Assembly (NCBI RefSeq): GCF_004570575.1
Contig: NZ_SPPD01000001.1
Coordinates: forward strand, 186,001-250,000
Reading direction: 5' to 3'
Length of the DNA: 64,000 bases
Source: Streptococcus cuniculi
GTDB lineage: Bacteria; Bacillota; Bacilli; Lactobacillales; Streptococcaceae
Position 1 is the first letter of the stretch. Each line of letters opens with the position of its first letter. This document shows positions 45,383 to 54,254 of the stretch, one piece after another. A model generated the notes under the pieces. That model was not told where the DNA came from. It saw only the letters and a list, made by a program, of their open reading frames with translations, and ran no database searches. Position numbers and translations under genes: made by a program.

Positions 45383-48022
45383 ATGGATAAAAATAGATTA
45401 TTACTAATAGACGGCTCATCTGTAGCCTTTCGTGCCTTCTTTGCACTCTACAATCAAATGGATCGCTTTAAGAGCCCAACTGGCCTGCACACCAATGCCA
45501 TTTACGGTTTTCATCTCATGCTGGATCACATGATGAAGCGGATTCAGCCGACCCATGTGTTGGTGGCGTTTGATGCAGGCAAGACAACCTTCCGCACCGA
45601 GATGTACGAGGACTATAAGGCGGGGCGTGCCAAGACACCAGACGAGTTTCGCGAGCAGTTTCCCTTCATTCGCCAGATGCTTGAGGTCATGGGCATTCGC
45701 CACTATGATTTAGAACGTTACGAAGCCGACGACATTATCGGGACGCTGGATAAAATGGCAGAGCGGACAGAGGTGCCCTTTGATGTCACCATTGTCAGTG
45801 GTGATAAGGATTTGATCCAGTTGACCGATGAAAATACAGTTGTTGAGATTTCTAAGAAAGGGGTCGCAGAATTTGAAGAATTCACCCCAGCCTATCTCAT
45901 GGAAAAAATGGGGATTACACCGGATCAGTTCATCGATCTTAAGGCTCTTATGGGGGACAAATCAGATAATATACCTGGTGTGACCAAAATCGGGGAGAAA
46001 ACAGGACTTAAGCTCTTGACCGAATACGGATCGCTCGACGGTATTTACGAACATATCGACAGTATGAAAGCGTCCAAGATGAAGGACAATCTGATACAGG
46101 ACAAGGAGCAGGCCTTTCTCTCACGGACGCTCGCAACGATTGATACAGAGGCGCCGATTACCATCGGCTTAGATGATATTGTCTATCAGGGGCCAGATGT
46201 AGAGCAACTAGCGCGTTTTTACGAGGATATGGGCTTCAAGGTGCTTCGTGCCCAGCTAGGAAGTGAAGCAACTGCACCGACTGCTGTAAAAAATGACTTT
46301 CTGACGGTTGAAGAGATTGAAGCAGACATGCTCCATGAAGATCAGTTCTTCCATTTTGAAATCTTTGGGGACAATTACCACAAAGAGTCAATTATCGGTC
46401 TTGCCTGGGGGGATGAACAGCAGATTTACGTGGGAGGAGAAGAACTACTGTCGCAGGACATTTTGCGTGATTTTCTTGCTACAAGAGCCATTAAGACCTA
46501 TGATTTCAAGCGTAGCAAGGTCCTTCTTTCACACTATGGGATTGACTTAGGGCTTGCGGCTTTTGATAGTCGCTTGGCGAAATATCTTCTGACCACCGTT
46601 GAGGACAATGAGATTGCAACCATCGCCAGTCTCTATGGTCAACACAGTTTGGATGCTGACGAGGTGGTCTATGGCAGGGGAGCAAAACGTGCCCTTCCTG
46701 ACCAAGAAGCACTTTATCAACACTTGGCCAATAAACTCGCTGTCCTCGTTGAGACGGAGGCTGTCATGCGGACCAAATTAGCGGAACATCAGCAATCAGA
46801 CCTGCTTTTTAAGATGGAGTTGCCACTTGCCAACGTTCTTGCCAAGATGGAAATGACAGGAATCAAGGTGGAGGCTGAGACCTTAAAAGCCATGCAGGCT
46901 GAAAATGATGTTTTAATCGAGCAGTTGACGCAGGACATTTATGAGTTGGCTGGGGAAGAATTTAACATCAACTCACCTAAGCAGCTCGGCATTATTCTCT
47001 TTGAGAAAATGGGCTTACCGCTTGAATTTACCAAAAAGACCAAGACGGGCTATTCAACTGCAGTTGATGTTCTAGAGCGCTTAGCTCCGATTGCACCGAT
47101 TGTTTCCAAGATTCTCGAGTATCGTCAGATTACCAAATTGCAGTCTACCTATGTGATTGGTTTGCAGGATGCGATTATGGAAGACGGGAAAATTCATACC
47201 CGCTACGTTCAAGATTTGACCCAAACAGGTCGTCTGTCTAGTACAGATCCTAACCTGCAAAATATTCCTGTGCGGTTAGAGCAAGGGCGCCTGATTCGCA
47301 AGGCCTTTGTTCCAGAATGGGAAGACAGCGTTCTGCTCAGTTCAGACTACTCGCAGATTGAGTTGCGAATTTTGGCGCATATTTCGCAGGATGAGCACCT
47401 GATTGAAGCCTTTCGTCAGGGGGCAGATATCCATACTTCAACCGCCATGCGGGTCTTTGGTATTGAAAAGCCAGAAGAGGTGACGGCAAATGATCGTCGA
47501 AACGCCAAGGCGGTCAACTTTGGTGTGGTCTATGGTATTTCAGACTTCGGCTTGTCTAATAACTTAGGGATTAGTCGCAAGGAGGCAAAAGCCTATATTG
47601 AAACCTATTTTGACCGTTTTCCAGGCATTAAGAACTATATGGACAGGATTGTCCGTGAAGCGCGTGATAAGGGCTATGTAGAGACTATTTACCACCGTCG
47701 TCGGGAGCTTCCTGACATCAACTCACGCAATTTCAATGTGCGCAATTTCGCCGAGCGGACGGCCATTAATTCACCGATCCAAGGGTCGGCAGCAGATGTG
47801 CTGAAAGTGGCCATGATTAACCTTGATAAGGCGATGACAGAAGCCGGATTGCGGACACGCATGCTCTTGCAGGTGCATGACGAAATTGTCCTTGAAGTCC
47901 CAAATGATGAATTAGACACGATTCGCTCCATGGTTAAAGAAGTCATGGAAGCAGCCATTTCGCTTTCCGTCCCATTGATTGTAGATGAAAATGCGGGCAA
48001 GACGTGGTATGAGGCCAAGTAG
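45383..48022 (+). CDS. polA: DNA polymerase I
   Basis: This 879-residue enzyme acts in repair and Okazaki-fragment processing. The N-terminal 5'-3' exonuclease covers residues 1-290 (LLLIDGSSVAFRAFFAL, DADDIIG-like EADDIIGTL, GDKSDNIPGV). The middle proofreading-type domain lacks the DxE metal motif (reads HFEIFGDN), so it is probably inactive, as in other streptococci. The polymerase domain has SSDYSQIELRILAH (motif A), RRNAKAVNFGVVYG (motif B) and QVHDEIVLEV (motif C). An AAGG lies only 2 nt before the ATG, too close for a normal ribosome site. Confidence 0.96.
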   Translation: MDKNRLLLIDGSSVAFRAFFALYNQMDRFKSPTGLHTNAIYGFHLMLDHMMKRIQPTHVLVAFDAGKTTFRTEMYEDYKAGRAKTPDEFREQFPFIRQMLEVMGIRHYDLERYEADDIIGTLDKMAERTEVPFDVTIVSGDKDLIQLTDENTVVEISKKGVAEFEEFTPAYLMEKMGITPDQFIDLKALMGDKSDNIPGVTKIGEKTGLKLLTEYGSLDGIYEHIDSMKASKMKDNLIQDKEQAFLSRTLATIDTEAPITIGLDDIVYQGPDVEQLARFYEDMGFKVLRAQLGSEATAPTAVKNDFLTVEEIEADMLHEDQFFHFEIFGDNYHKESIIGLAWGDEQQIYVGGEELLSQDILRDFLATRAIKTYDFKRSKVLLSHYGIDLGLAAFDSRLAKYLLTTVEDNEIATIASLYGQHSLDADEVVYGRGAKRALPDQEALYQHLANKLAVLVETEAVMRTKLAEHQQSDLLFKMELPLANVLAKMEMTGIKVEAETLKAMQAENDVLIEQLTQDIYELAGEEFNINSPKQLGIILFEKMGLPLEFTKKTKTGYSTAVDVLERLAPIAPIVSKILEYRQITKLQSTYVIGLQDAIMEDGKIHTRYVQDLTQTGRLSSTDPNLQNIPVRLEQGRLIRKAFVPEWEDSVLLSSDYSQIELRILAHISQDEHLIEAFRQGADIHTSTAMRVFGIEKPEEVTANDRRNAKAVNFGVVYGISDFGLSNNLGISRKEAKAYIETYFDRFPGIKNYMDRIVREARDKGYVETIYHRRRELPDINSRNFNVRNFAERTAINSPIQGSAADVLKVAMINLDKAMTEAGLRTRMLLQVHDEIVLEVPNDELDTIRSMVKEVMEAAISLSVPLIVDENAGKTWYEAK

Positions 48023-48033
48023 AAAGGATAGTA

Positions 48034-48789
48034 ATGAAGATGAAAAAGAGAGTTTTGTATCTAGGACTAGTAGCCCTATTCTGTCTGTCAGCTTGTGGAG
48101 CAAAGGAAAAATCGGAGGTGACCCCTCCTGTAACCAAGACAAGTACAGAAGCAAGTAGTCAATCAGCGACAGGTGCAATTGACTTTCAGAAACTTGCGGA
48201 GGTGCAACCTCTTCCCATTCAGACGAAGAAAGAGCAAGCGAAACTCTATTCTGCTACAAATGGTGTGGTGAAGAACGTAGGATTGGGAGATAGCGAAGAA
48301 GTTTCCTATCGTCTCTATCAAGTACCAGAAGTTTGGCAGATCGACCATGTCAAACAGGAGACTCGACCGACAGATTATACCTATAGAGCCTTTGAAGGAG
48401 GATTATCATTTGGTGTTCAACTGTATACCCTAGACGTCTATATGACTTCACCGCTCTCAGGTGGCGAAGTCATGAAAAAAGATGAATTGGCGCAACGCCT
48501 GAAAGCAGATGGCCAGAACTTTATCCAAGAAACCAGTATTTCCATTGGTGACCAGGAGTGGAAAGTCGGTTATGAGGAAAAGCCTGAGAATAATGCTGCT
48601 AAAATTACCTTTTATCGCTTAGAAAATACGGGCAACTTTGATGATTCACTCATCGTAGGAGCTGTCATCTATCCTCTGTCGGTGAAGAGTTCAAACCATG
48701 AAGAAGCAGTAACGACAACCGTTTCTCAACTAAAGACAATCTTGCACCAAGTAGCAGGTAAACGAGAGACCGAAACGATAAAACCGTAA
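48034..48789 (+). CDS. Hypothetical lipoprotein
   Basis: This 251-residue protein has a lipoprotein signal peptide with lipobox LSAC (Cys about 22) and a Ser/Thr-rich linker, then a soluble domain I do not recognise. The real start may be ATG 48040 (MKKRVLYLG), as AAAGGATAG fits either. It is 11 bp after polA and probably co-transcribed, but no functional link is apparent. A strong terminator follows. Confidence 0.75.
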   Translation: MKMKKRVLYLGLVALFCLSACGAKEKSEVTPPVTKTSTEASSQSATGAIDFQKLAEVQPLPIQTKKEQAKLYSATNGVVKNVGLGDSEEVSYRLYQVPEVWQIDHVKQETRPTDYTYRAFEGGLSFGVQLYTLDVYMTSPLSGGEVMKKDELAQRLKADGQNFIQETSISIGDQEWKVGYEEKPENNAAKITFYRLENTGNFDDSLIVGAVIYPLSVKSSNHEEAVTTTVSQLKTILHQVAGKRETETIKP

Positions 48790-48792
48790 TTT

Positions 48793-48822
48793 AAAAGCCC
48801 TGTCGCATGACAGGGCTTTTTC
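48793..48822 (+). terminator. Terminator after the lipoprotein gene
   Basis: AAAAGCCCTGTC pairs with GACAGGGCTTTT around GCAT, with T run. Confidence 0.9.
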
Positions 48823-48910
48823 ACGAGCCTAGAAATGCGAGAGCGAGCTAAGCCCTGAGGGCTGTTTTTTCACGAGCTTGAAAATAGGAAAGCGAGGAAT
48901 TCCAGTGGGC
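48822..48910. repeat. Two CACGAGC...GAAAGCGAG repeat modules
   Basis: CACGAGCCTAGAAATGCGAG at 48822 and CACGAGCTTGAAAATAGGA at 48871 match the module CCGAGCC..AAAATAGGAAAGCGAGC found at 8483, 59771 and 59818. Confidence 0.6.
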
Positions 48911-49027
48911 TGTTTTTCTTACGTCAAGCTTCAAGTGAAGAGGAACCAAGTTGAAAAAATGACACTGGACTTCTAAGGATGAAAAATCGTGGTATAATAA
49001 GGAAAATACCTACGAGGAGAATAGAAA

Positions 49028-49495
49028 ATGTCAGAAAAACGTTTAGCATGGGATGAATATTTTGCGGCGCAGGCCCTCTTGATTGCCAATCGTGCGACCT
49101 GTAAGCGGGCGAAGGTGGGGGCAGTTCTTGTGAAGGACAACAAGGTCGTGGCAACGGGCTATAACGGATCTGTCTCAGGCACGGAACATTGTTTGGATCA
49201 GGAGTGTCTGGTGGTGGACGGTCATTGTGTACGGACGCTTCACGCTGAGATCAATGCTATTTTACAAGGGGCTGAACGGGGAATTCCAAAAGGCTTTACC
49301 GCCTATGTGACGCACTTTCCCTGCCTTAACTGTTCCAAGCAGCTCCTTCAAGTAGGCTGCAAGCGCGTGGTCTATATCAATGAATACCGCATAGACGATT
49401 ACGCTAGATATCTCTATCAGGAAAAACAATGCGAATTGGTTCAGCTACCGATTGAGAAGGTCAAAGAAGCGATTAGCCAGACGGATTGGATTTGA
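49028..49495 (+). CDS. comEB: dCMP deaminase (ComEB-type)
   Basis: This 155-residue zinc deaminase converts dCMP to dUMP for dTMP synthesis. Zinc ligands and catalytic Glu are in HAEIN (His72, Glu74) and PCLNC (Cys99, Cys102). The Cys/His-rich loop CLDQECLVVDGHC is the structural zinc site of the family. Promoter TGG-TATAAT (48990-48998) and ACGAGGAG ribosome site are present. The gene is named comEB where it neighbours comEA, which is absent here. Confidence 0.93.
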   Translation: MSEKRLAWDEYFAAQALLIANRATCKRAKVGAVLVKDNKVVATGYNGSVSGTEHCLDQECLVVDGHCVRTLHAEINAILQGAERGIPKGFTAYVTHFPCLNCSKQLLQVGCKRVVYINEYRIDDYARYLYQEKQCELVQLPIEKVKEAISQTDWI

Positions 49496-49712
49496 GTTTA
49501 TGGTAAAACTTATTTAAAATAGCTGTTTTACCTTACGCTAGTTACTCTTTAATAGAAAATAGGGTGAAGTGAGCCTATAACGATACTTACGAAAGTATCA
49601 AAACGATAGTAGAGTGAGAAAGGATAGGATAAGGCAAGGATCTACAGATAGAACGGGCCTTCATTGGCGTTCATCAAAACGACTTAACGATGGCCTACGA
49701 TGGCCCACCCCC
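49496..49712 (+). other. Intergenic region between dCMP deaminase and ABC exporter
   Basis: No gene is seen. It contains a hairpin GGTAAAAC/GTTTTACC (49502-49532) without a T tract, and a small stem GATACTT/AAGTATC near 49580. Confidence 0.5.
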
Positions 49713-49761
49713 ATATTCAATTTACTACCAGTTTGACTTATATTGAATATAGGAGTACAAT
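49713..49761 (+). promoter_or_regulatory. ABC exporter promoter with inverted repeat ATATTCAAT/ATTGAATAT
   Basis: TTGACT (49733-49738) and TACAAT (49756-49761) with 17-bp spacing. ATATTCAAT (49713-49721) and its exact complement ATTGAATAT (49742-49750) flank the -35, one arm lying between -35 and -10. This looks like an operator for a dimeric or paired regulator. Confidence 0.65.
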
Positions 49762-49819
49762 AGATGCATTATTTTAGAAACGCTTATAGAGCGCTATGTC
49801 TCAGAAAAGGAGGACTTCT

Positions 49820-50713
49820 ATGCTAGAAGTATCAGAGCTAAAGAAAAGTTTTGGGAAAAAAGCTGTTTTACATGGGATTGATTTCCAAGCAGGAAAAGGG
49901 CGGATTGTGGGCCTTGTTGGGAAAAATGGTGCTGGAAAAACAACGATTTTCCATAGCATATTAAATTTCTTAGACTATGAGGGGAAGATTCGCTTAGACG
50001 GAGAGGTGATTTCTCAGCAAACCTACGAGAAAATTGGCTATCTACCAGAAGAACGTAGCTTGATGCCCAAATTAACGGTTTATAATCAAGTACATTATCT
50101 GGCCAGCTTGAAAGGTCTGTCGACCTCCTATATCAAGGAACAATTGCCATTGTGGATGGCCAAGTTGCAGGTCAAGGGGAATCCGACAGATAAAATCAAA
50201 AGTTTATCAAAGGGAAATCAACAAAAAATTCAGTTGATGATTACCCTCATGCACCAGCCAGATTTGATTATCCTAGATGAGCCTTTCAGTGGTCTTGACC
50301 CTGTCAATACCGAATTGCTGAAGCAAGTCATTTTTGAAGAGAAAAAGCGCGGAGCGACCATTATTTTCTCAGATCACGTCATGACCAATGTGGAAGAGCT
50401 CTGTGACGATATTTTGATGATTCGTGACGGGGAAGTGGTCGTATCAGGTACGATTGAGGACGTTCGCAACAGCTATGGCAAGACACGAATCTTTGTCGCA
50501 AGTGAGAAAACACAGGAAGAATTAGAAGCTCTGCCCCATGTGGTCAAGGCCAGCCGTACTAAGAGAGGTACATGGCGTTTGGTGATAGATGATGAGGCGG
50601 CAGGTCCTGCCCTCTTTGACCTTCTCACTCAAGGACAATATGTGGCCACTTTTGACCAGCAAGCCCCAACGATTGATGAAATCTTCAAGTTAGAATCAGG
50701 AGTAGCCCTATGA
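49820..50713 (+). CDS. ABC exporter ATPase (NatA-like)
   Basis: This 297-residue ATPase has Walker A GKNGAGKTT (about residues 35-43), a signature variant LSKGNQQK, and Walker B LIILDEPFSGLD, followed by a C-terminal DUF4162-type extension. The start ATG 49820 is 6 nt after AAAGGAGG; the frame extends 8 codons further back without support. The stop overlaps the permease start (ATGA). Substrate unknown; NatAB, bacitracin and other drug/lipid exporters share this design. Confidence 0.9.
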   Translation: MLEVSELKKSFGKKAVLHGIDFQAGKGRIVGLVGKNGAGKTTIFHSILNFLDYEGKIRLDGEVISQQTYEKIGYLPEERSLMPKLTVYNQVHYLASLKGLSTSYIKEQLPLWMAKLQVKGNPTDKIKSLSKGNQQKIQLMITLMHQPDLIILDEPFSGLDPVNTELLKQVIFEEKKRGATIIFSDHVMTNVEELCDDILMIRDGEVVVSGTIEDVRNSYGKTRIFVASEKTQEELEALPHVVKASRTKRGTWRLVIDDEAAGPALFDLLTQGQYVATFDQQAPTIDEIFKLESGVAL

Positions 50714-51921
50714 AACAGCTGTTTATTGTGATGAAAGAAACCTATTTCCGTCATGTGAAATCATGGAGTTTCTTGTTTATGGTCTTGAGTCCCTTTATCT
50801 TTTTAGGGTTTTCTGTAGGAATGGGGGTGCTCGTCGGCATGTCTCAATTCTCCTCAGATCCTGTACCAGTTGTCTCAGCCAGTCCTGAAATCAAACAAGT
50901 ATTGGAAGAAGACAAGTATAACTTTGACTATAAAGACCAAAACGCTGCCCAAAAAGCAGTAGACGAAGGAGATATCGACGGCTACCTCATACTAGATGTC
51001 AAGGAACATCAAGTCTATGCAGCCTATCATGGTAAGGAGAGCATGGATCGCTTTGCTAAGGAAGATGTTCTTGCTCGTCTCAAAAGCTTGCAGGCAGATT
51101 TGAACCACGAAGAAGCGCAACTGACCGAAAATCAAGAAAAAATCTTATCCCAAGAAATCATTTATGATGAGGTGATTAAAAAAGATACAGAACTAATTCA
51201 GGCGATTCAGTCAGGTTTCGTCTTTATTCTCTCCATTGCCCTCTACATGTTTCTTATAGTCTACTCAACCACAACAGCGCAAGATATTGCCAATGAAAAA
51301 GGCACTAAAATCATGGAAGTCATCTTCTCCAGCGTCCGTGCATCCAATTACTTCTACGGGCGCATGTTGGGAATTGTGGCGGTGGTCTTGACCCATATTT
51401 TGATTTATGTTGTTGGCTTCCTCCTTGCCTACTTGGTTGCTGGTCAGATTCCGATTGTTCAGATGTTCTTGGATCAAAACCAAGAAATGATAGCGCTCTT
51501 GTTCCAACCTTCGACTGTTTATACGATCTTCTTCATGCTACTAGGCTTGATTTTCTACATTGTCTTATCAGCAGCCTGTGGAGCTTTAGTGACGCGGGTG
51601 GAAGACGTCAATAAGGCGGTTCAGCCTATTGTCTTACTTGTCGTTGTGGCTATGATGATGAGCGTGACCTTGGGAGTGAAGGGGGAGAACATCTTGCTGA
51701 CCATTGGATCGTATATCCCATTCTTCTCACCATTTTTCATGTCAATTCGTCTCATTCATGAAGAGGCCTCAAACCTTGAAGGATTGCTATCGCTCTTCAT
51801 TTTGCTAGGCACAACAGCGGGCAGTATCTGGTATATTGGAAAAATCTATGCGCGCCTAATTCTCCAGACAGATGATTTAGGTCTATGGAAGAATCTCCAA
51901 CGTGTCTTGAAGGAAAAATAA
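50710..51921 (+). CDS. ABC-2 type permease (NatB-like)
   Basis: This 403-residue permease has one N-terminal membrane helix (about 20-45), an extracellular domain of about 120 residues, and five or six C-terminal helices, with the typical TTAQDIANEKGTKIMEVIFSS segment after helix 2. It forms an exporter with the preceding ATPase. A 10-bp hairpin CTTGGGTTTA/TAAACCCAAG (51938-51972) follows. Confidence 0.9.
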   Translation: MKQLFIVMKETYFRHVKSWSFLFMVLSPFIFLGFSVGMGVLVGMSQFSSDPVPVVSASPEIKQVLEEDKYNFDYKDQNAAQKAVDEGDIDGYLILDVKEHQVYAAYHGKESMDRFAKEDVLARLKSLQADLNHEEAQLTENQEKILSQEIIYDEVIKKDTELIQAIQSGFVFILSIALYMFLIVYSTTTAQDIANEKGTKIMEVIFSSVRASNYFYGRMLGIVAVVLTHILIYVVGFLLAYLVAGQIPIVQMFLDQNQEMIALLFQPSTVYTIFFMLLGLIFYIVLSAACGALVTRVEDVNKAVQPIVLLVVVAMMMSVTLGVKGENILLTIGSYIPFFSPFFMSIRLIHEEASNLEGLLSLFILLGTTAGSIWYIGKIYARLILQTDDLGLWKNLQRVLKEK

Positions 51922-52136
51922 ACAATAAAAAGTTGAACTTGGGTTTAGTTTCAGAACGTAGGTAAACCCAAGAACTATTTAAACAAGTGAAACAGATCTG
52001 TTAACGGAAGATTCGATTTGCCGATTGTCGCGAGCGAAGCGAGCCTCATCATTTCTGAGTATGGAATTCCGCGGGAAGTCGCTACCGTCCGCACCACCTA
52101 AGAAAAGTATCACAAAGCAACTTTTTCTTCAATCTG

Positions 52137-52164
52137 AAGCTGGGCTCAAGTCCAGTTTCTTTTT
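52137..52164 (+). terminator. Terminator upstream of the metK leader
   Basis: GAAGCTGG..CT pairs with AG..CCAGTTTC, followed by TTTTT. It isolates the metK promoter TGG-TATACT (52215-52223). The 51973-52136 stretch holds CGCGAGCGAAGCGAGC, also at 20851, and no gene. Confidence 0.65.
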
Positions 52165-52229
52165 GTATGAAATACAAAAAGGATTTGAAAAAATCTGAAA
52201 TTTCTTTCCAAACATGGTATACTAGAGGA

Positions 52230-52824
52230 GTTATAAGTCCCGAAAAGGCGATTGCTCAAAAAGAGTGAGTGGTCGGTGCTTTGTAACTTTTAACTTGGCA
52301 ACAATGTCGGTAGCGCTCCTACTCGTCATTGTACGGCAGCCGCTATAGAGCGGACTGCCTAGCCAACTTACTAGAACGGGAAAAGTCTTATTATCGAATC
52401 CTTTTCCCATTCGTCGTAACTGAACTAAGAAAATCGGCTCCTTACGTCGCACGCTTTTCTACGGTTGCCGCTAGCTAGTGGTTGCTAACTGCGTTGGCCT
52501 TGTTTCCAGCCTACAAAGTTCTACTAGACCTTTGAAGCTAAACGACTTACTTGTTTCTCCCAATCAAAAGTATCGTTTGCTTGGGAGAAACATCGTAACT
52601 TGAAGTATATGTTTAGCCTAGCCAACTTACTAGATTAGGAAAGGTCTTAATGTCGAATCCCTTTCCTAATCGTCGTAATTGAGCTAAGAAAAGGAACGCA
52701 AAAGAACGTTGCTTTCATTTGCTTTATGTGATGTTAAATAGGTCTTTGAGCTGGTCAGCTAGATGTAGGTGTTGTGGCGAATAGGAACTTGTTTTTCTAG
52801 TATCATTTTTATTTAAAGGGGGAC
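52230..52824 (+). promoter_or_regulatory. S(MK)-box (SAM-III) riboswitch of metK with a very long linker
   Basis: The predicted transcript starts at about 52230. GTTATAAG (52230-52237) can pair with CTTTGTAAC (52279-52287), the SAM-free fold. Between them lie TCCCGAAAAGG and a variable hairpin, as in the Enterococcus faecalis S(MK) element. The anti-SD GUCCC (52237-52241) is exactly complementary to GGGAC of the metK ribosome site GGGGGAC (52818-52824). SAM would favour that pairing and block translation. In the classical element the two halves are close; here about 530 nt intervene. Confidence 0.75.
52288..52815 (+). repeat. Structured linker with three covarying hairpin repeats
   Basis: A branched fold occupies 52295-52366 (TTGGC/GCCAA closing, arms ACAATG/CATTGT and GGCAG/CTGCC). 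Then come three related hairpins with basal TTAC/GTAA and different upper stems. R1 has GGGAAAAG/CTTTTCCC (52378-52408), R2 has TTTCTCCCAA/TTGGGAGAAA (52554-52590), and R3 has ATTAGGAAAGG/CCTTTCCTAAT (52634-52670). R1 and R3 sit in 76-bp direct repeats (52358-52433, 52617-52692). No coding potential. Confidence 0.85.
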
Positions 52825-52830
52825 ATGAAG

Positions 52831-54024
52831 ATGTCAGAACGTAAACTTTTCACTTCTGAATCGGTATCAGAGGGGCATCCGGATAAGATTGCGGATCAGA
52901 TTTCCGATGCGATTTTGGATGCGATTTTGGAGCAGGATAGCGAGGCCCATGTGGCAGCTGAGACGGCTGTCTATACAGGCTCTGTGCATGTATTTGGAGA
53001 AATCTCAACGACGGCTTATGTTGATATCAACCGTGTTGTCCGTGATACGATTGCAGAGATTGGCTATACCAATACTGAGTATGGATTTTCAGCTGAAACG
53101 GTGGGGGTACATCCGTCCTTAGTTGAGCAATCACCTGATATTGCTCAAGGGGTCAATGAGGCCTTGGAAGTGCGTGAAAATGGTGATCAAGATCCGCTGG
53201 ATCAGATTGGCGCGGGGGATCAGGGACTCATGTTTGGATTTGCGGTGGATGAAACGCCTGAATTGATGCCACTGCCGATTTCACTTAGTCATCAATTGGT
53301 GAAAAAATTAGCAGACTTACGGAAATCGGGGGCCATTTCCTATCTGCGTCCAGATGCCAAAAGTCAGGTTACGGTCGAATACGATGAAAAAGACCAACCC
53401 TTGCGCGTGGATACGGTGGTGATTTCGACTCAGCACGATCCAGAAGTGAGTCAGGAAACGATTCGTAAAGACATCATTGAGCAAGTCGTTCAAGCAGTGA
53501 TTCCAGCCAAATACCTCGATGACAAGACCAAGTATTTCATCAATCCAACAGGTCGCTTTGTCATCGGGGGACCGCAAGGAGATTCTGGTTTGACTGGTCG
53601 AAAGATTATTGTAGATACGTATGGTGGTTATTCACGCCATGGTGGCGGTGCTTTCTCTGGCAAAGATGCGACCAAGGTCGATCGTTCCGCCTCCTATGCA
53701 GCCCGCTACATTGCTAAAAATATCGTAGCAGCTGGTCTTGCGAAGAAAGCAGAAGTGCAGCTAGCTTATGCAATTGGTGTTGCGCAGCCTGTATCGGTGC
53801 GGATTGATACCTTTGGTACAAGTACCGTTTTGGAAAATCGTCTTGAAGCAGCGGTTCGGGAATTGTTTGACCTGCGTCCAGCAGGTATCATTCAGATGCT
53901 CGATTTGAAACGGCCTATTTATCGGCAAACAGCAGCCTACGGTCACATGGGTCGAACAGATATTGACCTGCCTTGGGAGCGTTTGGACAAGGTTGAAGCG
54001 TTGAAAAAGAGCTTAGCAGACTAG
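52831..54024 (+). CDS. metK: S-adenosylmethionine synthetase
   Basis: This 397-residue enzyme makes SAM from methionine and ATP. Motifs include [17 protein letters not shown] (ATP binding), [10 protein letters not shown], and the P-loop-like [10 protein letters not shown] choose ATG 52831 (MSERKLF) because GGGGG ends 8 nt upstream; ATG 52825 is only 2 nt from it. Translation is probably controlled by SAM through the leader. A weak alternative -10 (TAGTAT, 52798-52803) close to the gene could bypass the switch. Confidence 0.96.
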   Translation: MSERKLFTSESVSEGHPDKIADQISDAILDAILEQDSEAHVAAETAVYTGSVHVFGEISTTAYVDINRVVRDTIAEIGYTNTEYGFSAETVGVHPSLVEQSPDIAQGVNEALEVRENGDQDPLDQIGAGDQGLMFGFAVDETPELMPLPISLSHQLVKKLADLRKSGAISYLRPDAKSQVTVEYDEKDQPLRVDTVVISTQHDPEVSQETIRKDIIEQVVQAVIPAKYLDDKTKYFINPTGRFVIGGPQGDSGLTGRKIIVDTYGGYSRHGGGAFSGKDATKVDRSASYAARYIAKNIVAAGLAKKAEVQLAYAIGVAQPVSVRIDTFGTSTVLENRLEAAVRELFDLRPAGIIQMLDLKRPIYRQTAAYGHMGRTDIDLPWERLDKVEALKKSLAD

Positions 54025-54027
54025 AAA

Positions 54028-54063
54028 GGAGGCAGGGATAGAAATTCCCAGTCTCTTTTTTAA
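54028..54063 (+). terminator. metK terminator
   Basis: GGGAT/ATTCCC hairpin with a further GAGG/TCTC pairing, followed by CTTTTTT. Confidence 0.6.
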
Positions 54064-54254
54064 AATTGAAACAAGAGCTCGCATGAAGGGTGTACTCGTT
54101 GATTGCAAGCCTAGAAAGGGATAGCCTTGAGATTTTGTCTGTATCGCTTCCTCTTTTTCTTCTAAATATGATATACTGAAACTAATGAAATATAGTTTGA
54201 GAATACTTGCTGACCTAGACGATATGGTATACATTTGCAATAAGGGAGAACGGC

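Noticed and set aside
49764-49826. 20-codon upstream ORF before the ABC exporter ATPase
   Set aside because: Its ATG lies upstream of the predicted transcript start (about 49768), so it would not be translated.
52231-52452. 73-codon minus-strand frame across the metK leader
   Set aside because: It covers the riboswitch and hairpin repeats, has no promoter, and its composition reflects the hairpins.
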